Assembly: GCA_037414955.1 (NCBI GenBank)
Contig: JBBEWH010000011.1
Span: 1 to 64,000, forward strand
DNA from: Phytohabitans sp037414955
GTDB lineage: Bacteria > Actinomycetota > Actinomycetes > Mycobacteriales > Micromonosporaceae
Length of the DNA: 64,000 nucleotides
Reading direction: 5' to 3'
Below the pieces are notes generated by a model. That model was not told where the DNA came from and searched no databases. It saw only the letters and a list, made by a program, of their open reading frames with translations. Both the position numbers and the translations under genes were made by a program. This document shows positions 63,147 to 64,000 of this stretch, in pieces (position 1 is the first letter of the stretch; each line of letters starts with the position of its first letter).

Positions 63147-63858
63147 GCCGGTTCTCGAGGCGCGCCAGGCGAGCCGGCGGTACGCGGTCGACGGGCGGCT
63201 GTTCGCGGCGGTCCAGGACGTGGACGTGGCGATCCAGGCTGGCGAGGTGCTCGGCATCGGCGGGCCCTCCGGCGCGGGCAAGTCGACGCTGCTGCGGCTC
63301 CTCGCGGCGATCGAACCGCCGGATCGGGGCGAGGTGCTGCTGGGCGGGGGGTCCGCCTGGCAACGGCGGTGGACGGGGATGCGCCGGTGTGTCCCACGAC
63401 CCGGCTTCGTGATGCCGGTGTTCCAGGATCCGCGGGGCAGCCTGGACGGCCGCTGGCCGATCTGGCGCAGCATCACCGAGCCACTGGTCGCGGTTGCCGC
63501 CACCCGACTGTCGCGCAAGGACCGGAAGGGCGTGGCGCGGGATCTGCTGGCGGGCGTGGGGCTGGCCCACCTCGACCTGGGGGCAGCCCCGCACGAACTC
63601 TCGGTCGGCCAGTGCCAGCGGGTCGTGCTCGCGCGGGCGATGGCCGCGCGGCCCGCCGCGCTCGCCGCGGACGAGCCGACCAGCGCGCTCGACCTGCCCA
63701 GCGCCGCCGGCGTGATGCGGTTGCTGCGCGAAGTCGCCGACCGGGGTACCGCGGTCGTCGTGGTGAGCCACGACCAACGGATGCTGCATGCGCTGGCCGA
63801 CCGGGTGGTGCACATGGTGGACGGTCAAATGAGCCGCGCGGAGGATCGATATAGCTAA
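63139..63858 (+). CDS. peptide/nickel-type ABC ATPase (DppF-like, short)
   Basis: ATPase of 239 residues: GGPSGAGKST, Q-loop MPVFQDPRGSLDGRW, signature reading LSVGQCQR instead of LSGGQ, Walker B ALAADEPTSALD and VSHD. The C-terminal oligopeptide-binding tail of the DppF family is absent. The altered signature suggests one weak ATP site in the heterodimer. The last gene of the importer operon; a Zur-type box overlaps its stop. Confidence 0.88.
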   Translation: MAEPVLEARQASRRYAVDGRLFAAVQDVDVAIQAGEVLGIGGPSGAGKSTLLRLLAAIEPPDRGEVLLGGGSAWQRRWTGMRRCVPRPGFVMPVFQDPRGSLDGRWPIWRSITEPLVAVAATRLSRKDRKGVARDLLAGVGLAHLDLGAAPHELSVGQCQRVVLARAMAARPAALAADEPTSALDLPSAAGVMRLLREVADRGTAVVVVSHDQRMLHALADRVVHMVDGQMSRAEDRYS

Positions 63859-63876
63859 TGATTTTCGTTAGCATTA
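63856..63876. promoter_or_regulatory. Fur/Zur-type operator upstream of the terminal lipoprotein gene
   Basis: Perfect outer arms TAATG/CATTA enclosing ATTTTCGTTAG; one of the clearest boxes in the window. It starts inside the last codons of the ATPase gene and ends seven bases before the ATG at 63883, so repression would block transcription start directly. Confidence 0.7.
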
Positions 63877-63882
63877 GCGACC

Positions 63883-64000
63883 ATGGACGTTCGCAAGCGC
63901 GCCGTCGCCGCAGTCCTCGCCGGTCTGATCGCCGGGGTGTGCGGGTGCGGAGACAACTCACGCGAGACGGCGTCGCCGGCGCCGCAGGTGCTGCGGGTCG
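63883..64000 (+). CDS. lipoprotein, 5' part only (cut by window edge)
   Basis: The first 39 residues are visible: basic start (MDVRKR), hydrophobic segment with a cysteine at a plausible lipobox (VCGC), then a Ser/Pro-rich spacer and the beginning of a strand (QVLRV). This fits a binding-protein lipoprotein of an uptake system, and the adjacent Zur-type box supports metal uptake, but the family cannot be read from this piece. No ribosome site is visible, so the message may be leaderless. Confidence 0.55.
   Translation, partial: MDVRKRAVAAVLAGLIAGVCGCGDNSRETASPAPQVLRV

Noticed and set aside
1..64000. Insertion sequences, phage genes, tRNA or rRNA genes
   Set aside because: I saw no transposase, integrase, terminal repeats or structural RNA signatures, although the duplicated Zur region implies past recombination.

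Overview
The window is very GC-rich, with strongly GC-biased third codon positions, dense gene packing and many GTG or TTG starts. Together with the actinobacterial families present (surface-anchored repeat proteins, eukaryotic-type Ser/Thr kinases, Zur-type regulators) this points to an actinomycete, plausibly of the Micromonosporaceae. The family assignment is inference. Two regions can be separated.

Bases 1-9.8 kb look like ordinary chromosome: a sensor kinase/response regulator pair on the minus strand; a plus-strand run of an FAD/NAD(P)-binding protein, a frameshifted membrane protein, an FHA protein, a Ser/Thr kinase, a cation/proton antiporter and a second Ser/Thr kinase; then a small two-gene minus-strand unit encoding a twin-arginine-signal protein and a DUF1036-like protein.

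From about 9.9 kb to the right edge the window reads as a metal-acquisition island, most likely for zinc. It has four Fur/Zur-family regulators (10152, 19215, 53866, 54453) and at least eight Fur/Zur-type palindromes close to gene starts. Its first module (10.7-19.1 kb) is a surface zinc-uptake system: three secreted anchored-repeat proteins, one large wall-anchored protein, and a zinc-type ABC transporter whose binding protein carries an inserted repeat domain. The second module (20-52.8 kb) is a yersiniabactin-like assembly line split in two. One protein is ArCP-Cy-A(Cys-like)-PCP-Cy-PCP, and the other is KS-AT-KR-ACP-Cy-PCP-degenerate Cy-PCP-TE. Around it lie free-standing methyltransferase domains, a P450, an acyl-CoA-dehydrogenase-like protein, two acyltransferases, an MFS exporter, a pair of half-size ABC exporters, a dithiol oxidoreductase and a peptide/nickel-type ABC importer. 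The simplest reading is a thiazoline-type metallophore with dedicated export and import.

The third module (53.5-63.9 kb) is the least familiar. A 43-residue, 8-Cys metallothionein-like peptide is followed by a Zur protein and a second Zur paralogue. Then comes a LuxR-type regulator that lacks its phospho-acceptor Asp and ends in a Cys-rich tail. Next is a 31-residue peptide gene directly before a fused RRE/ThiF-like/YcaO cyclodehydratase, and then a complete second peptide-type ABC importer. I read this as a possible azoline-containing ribosomal peptide system, perhaps a metal-binding peptide, beside the NRPS/PKS metallophore. The last gene, a lipoprotein cut by the right edge, has a Zur-type box immediately upstream.

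Duplication has shaped the island. The two long Zur paralogues (19215 and 54453) share upstream sequence and an N-terminal extension. A 95-bp scar at 19882-19976 joins the leader and ATG of a metallothionein-like gene directly to the last codons of a Zur gene, the remnant of a second metallothionein-zur cassette.
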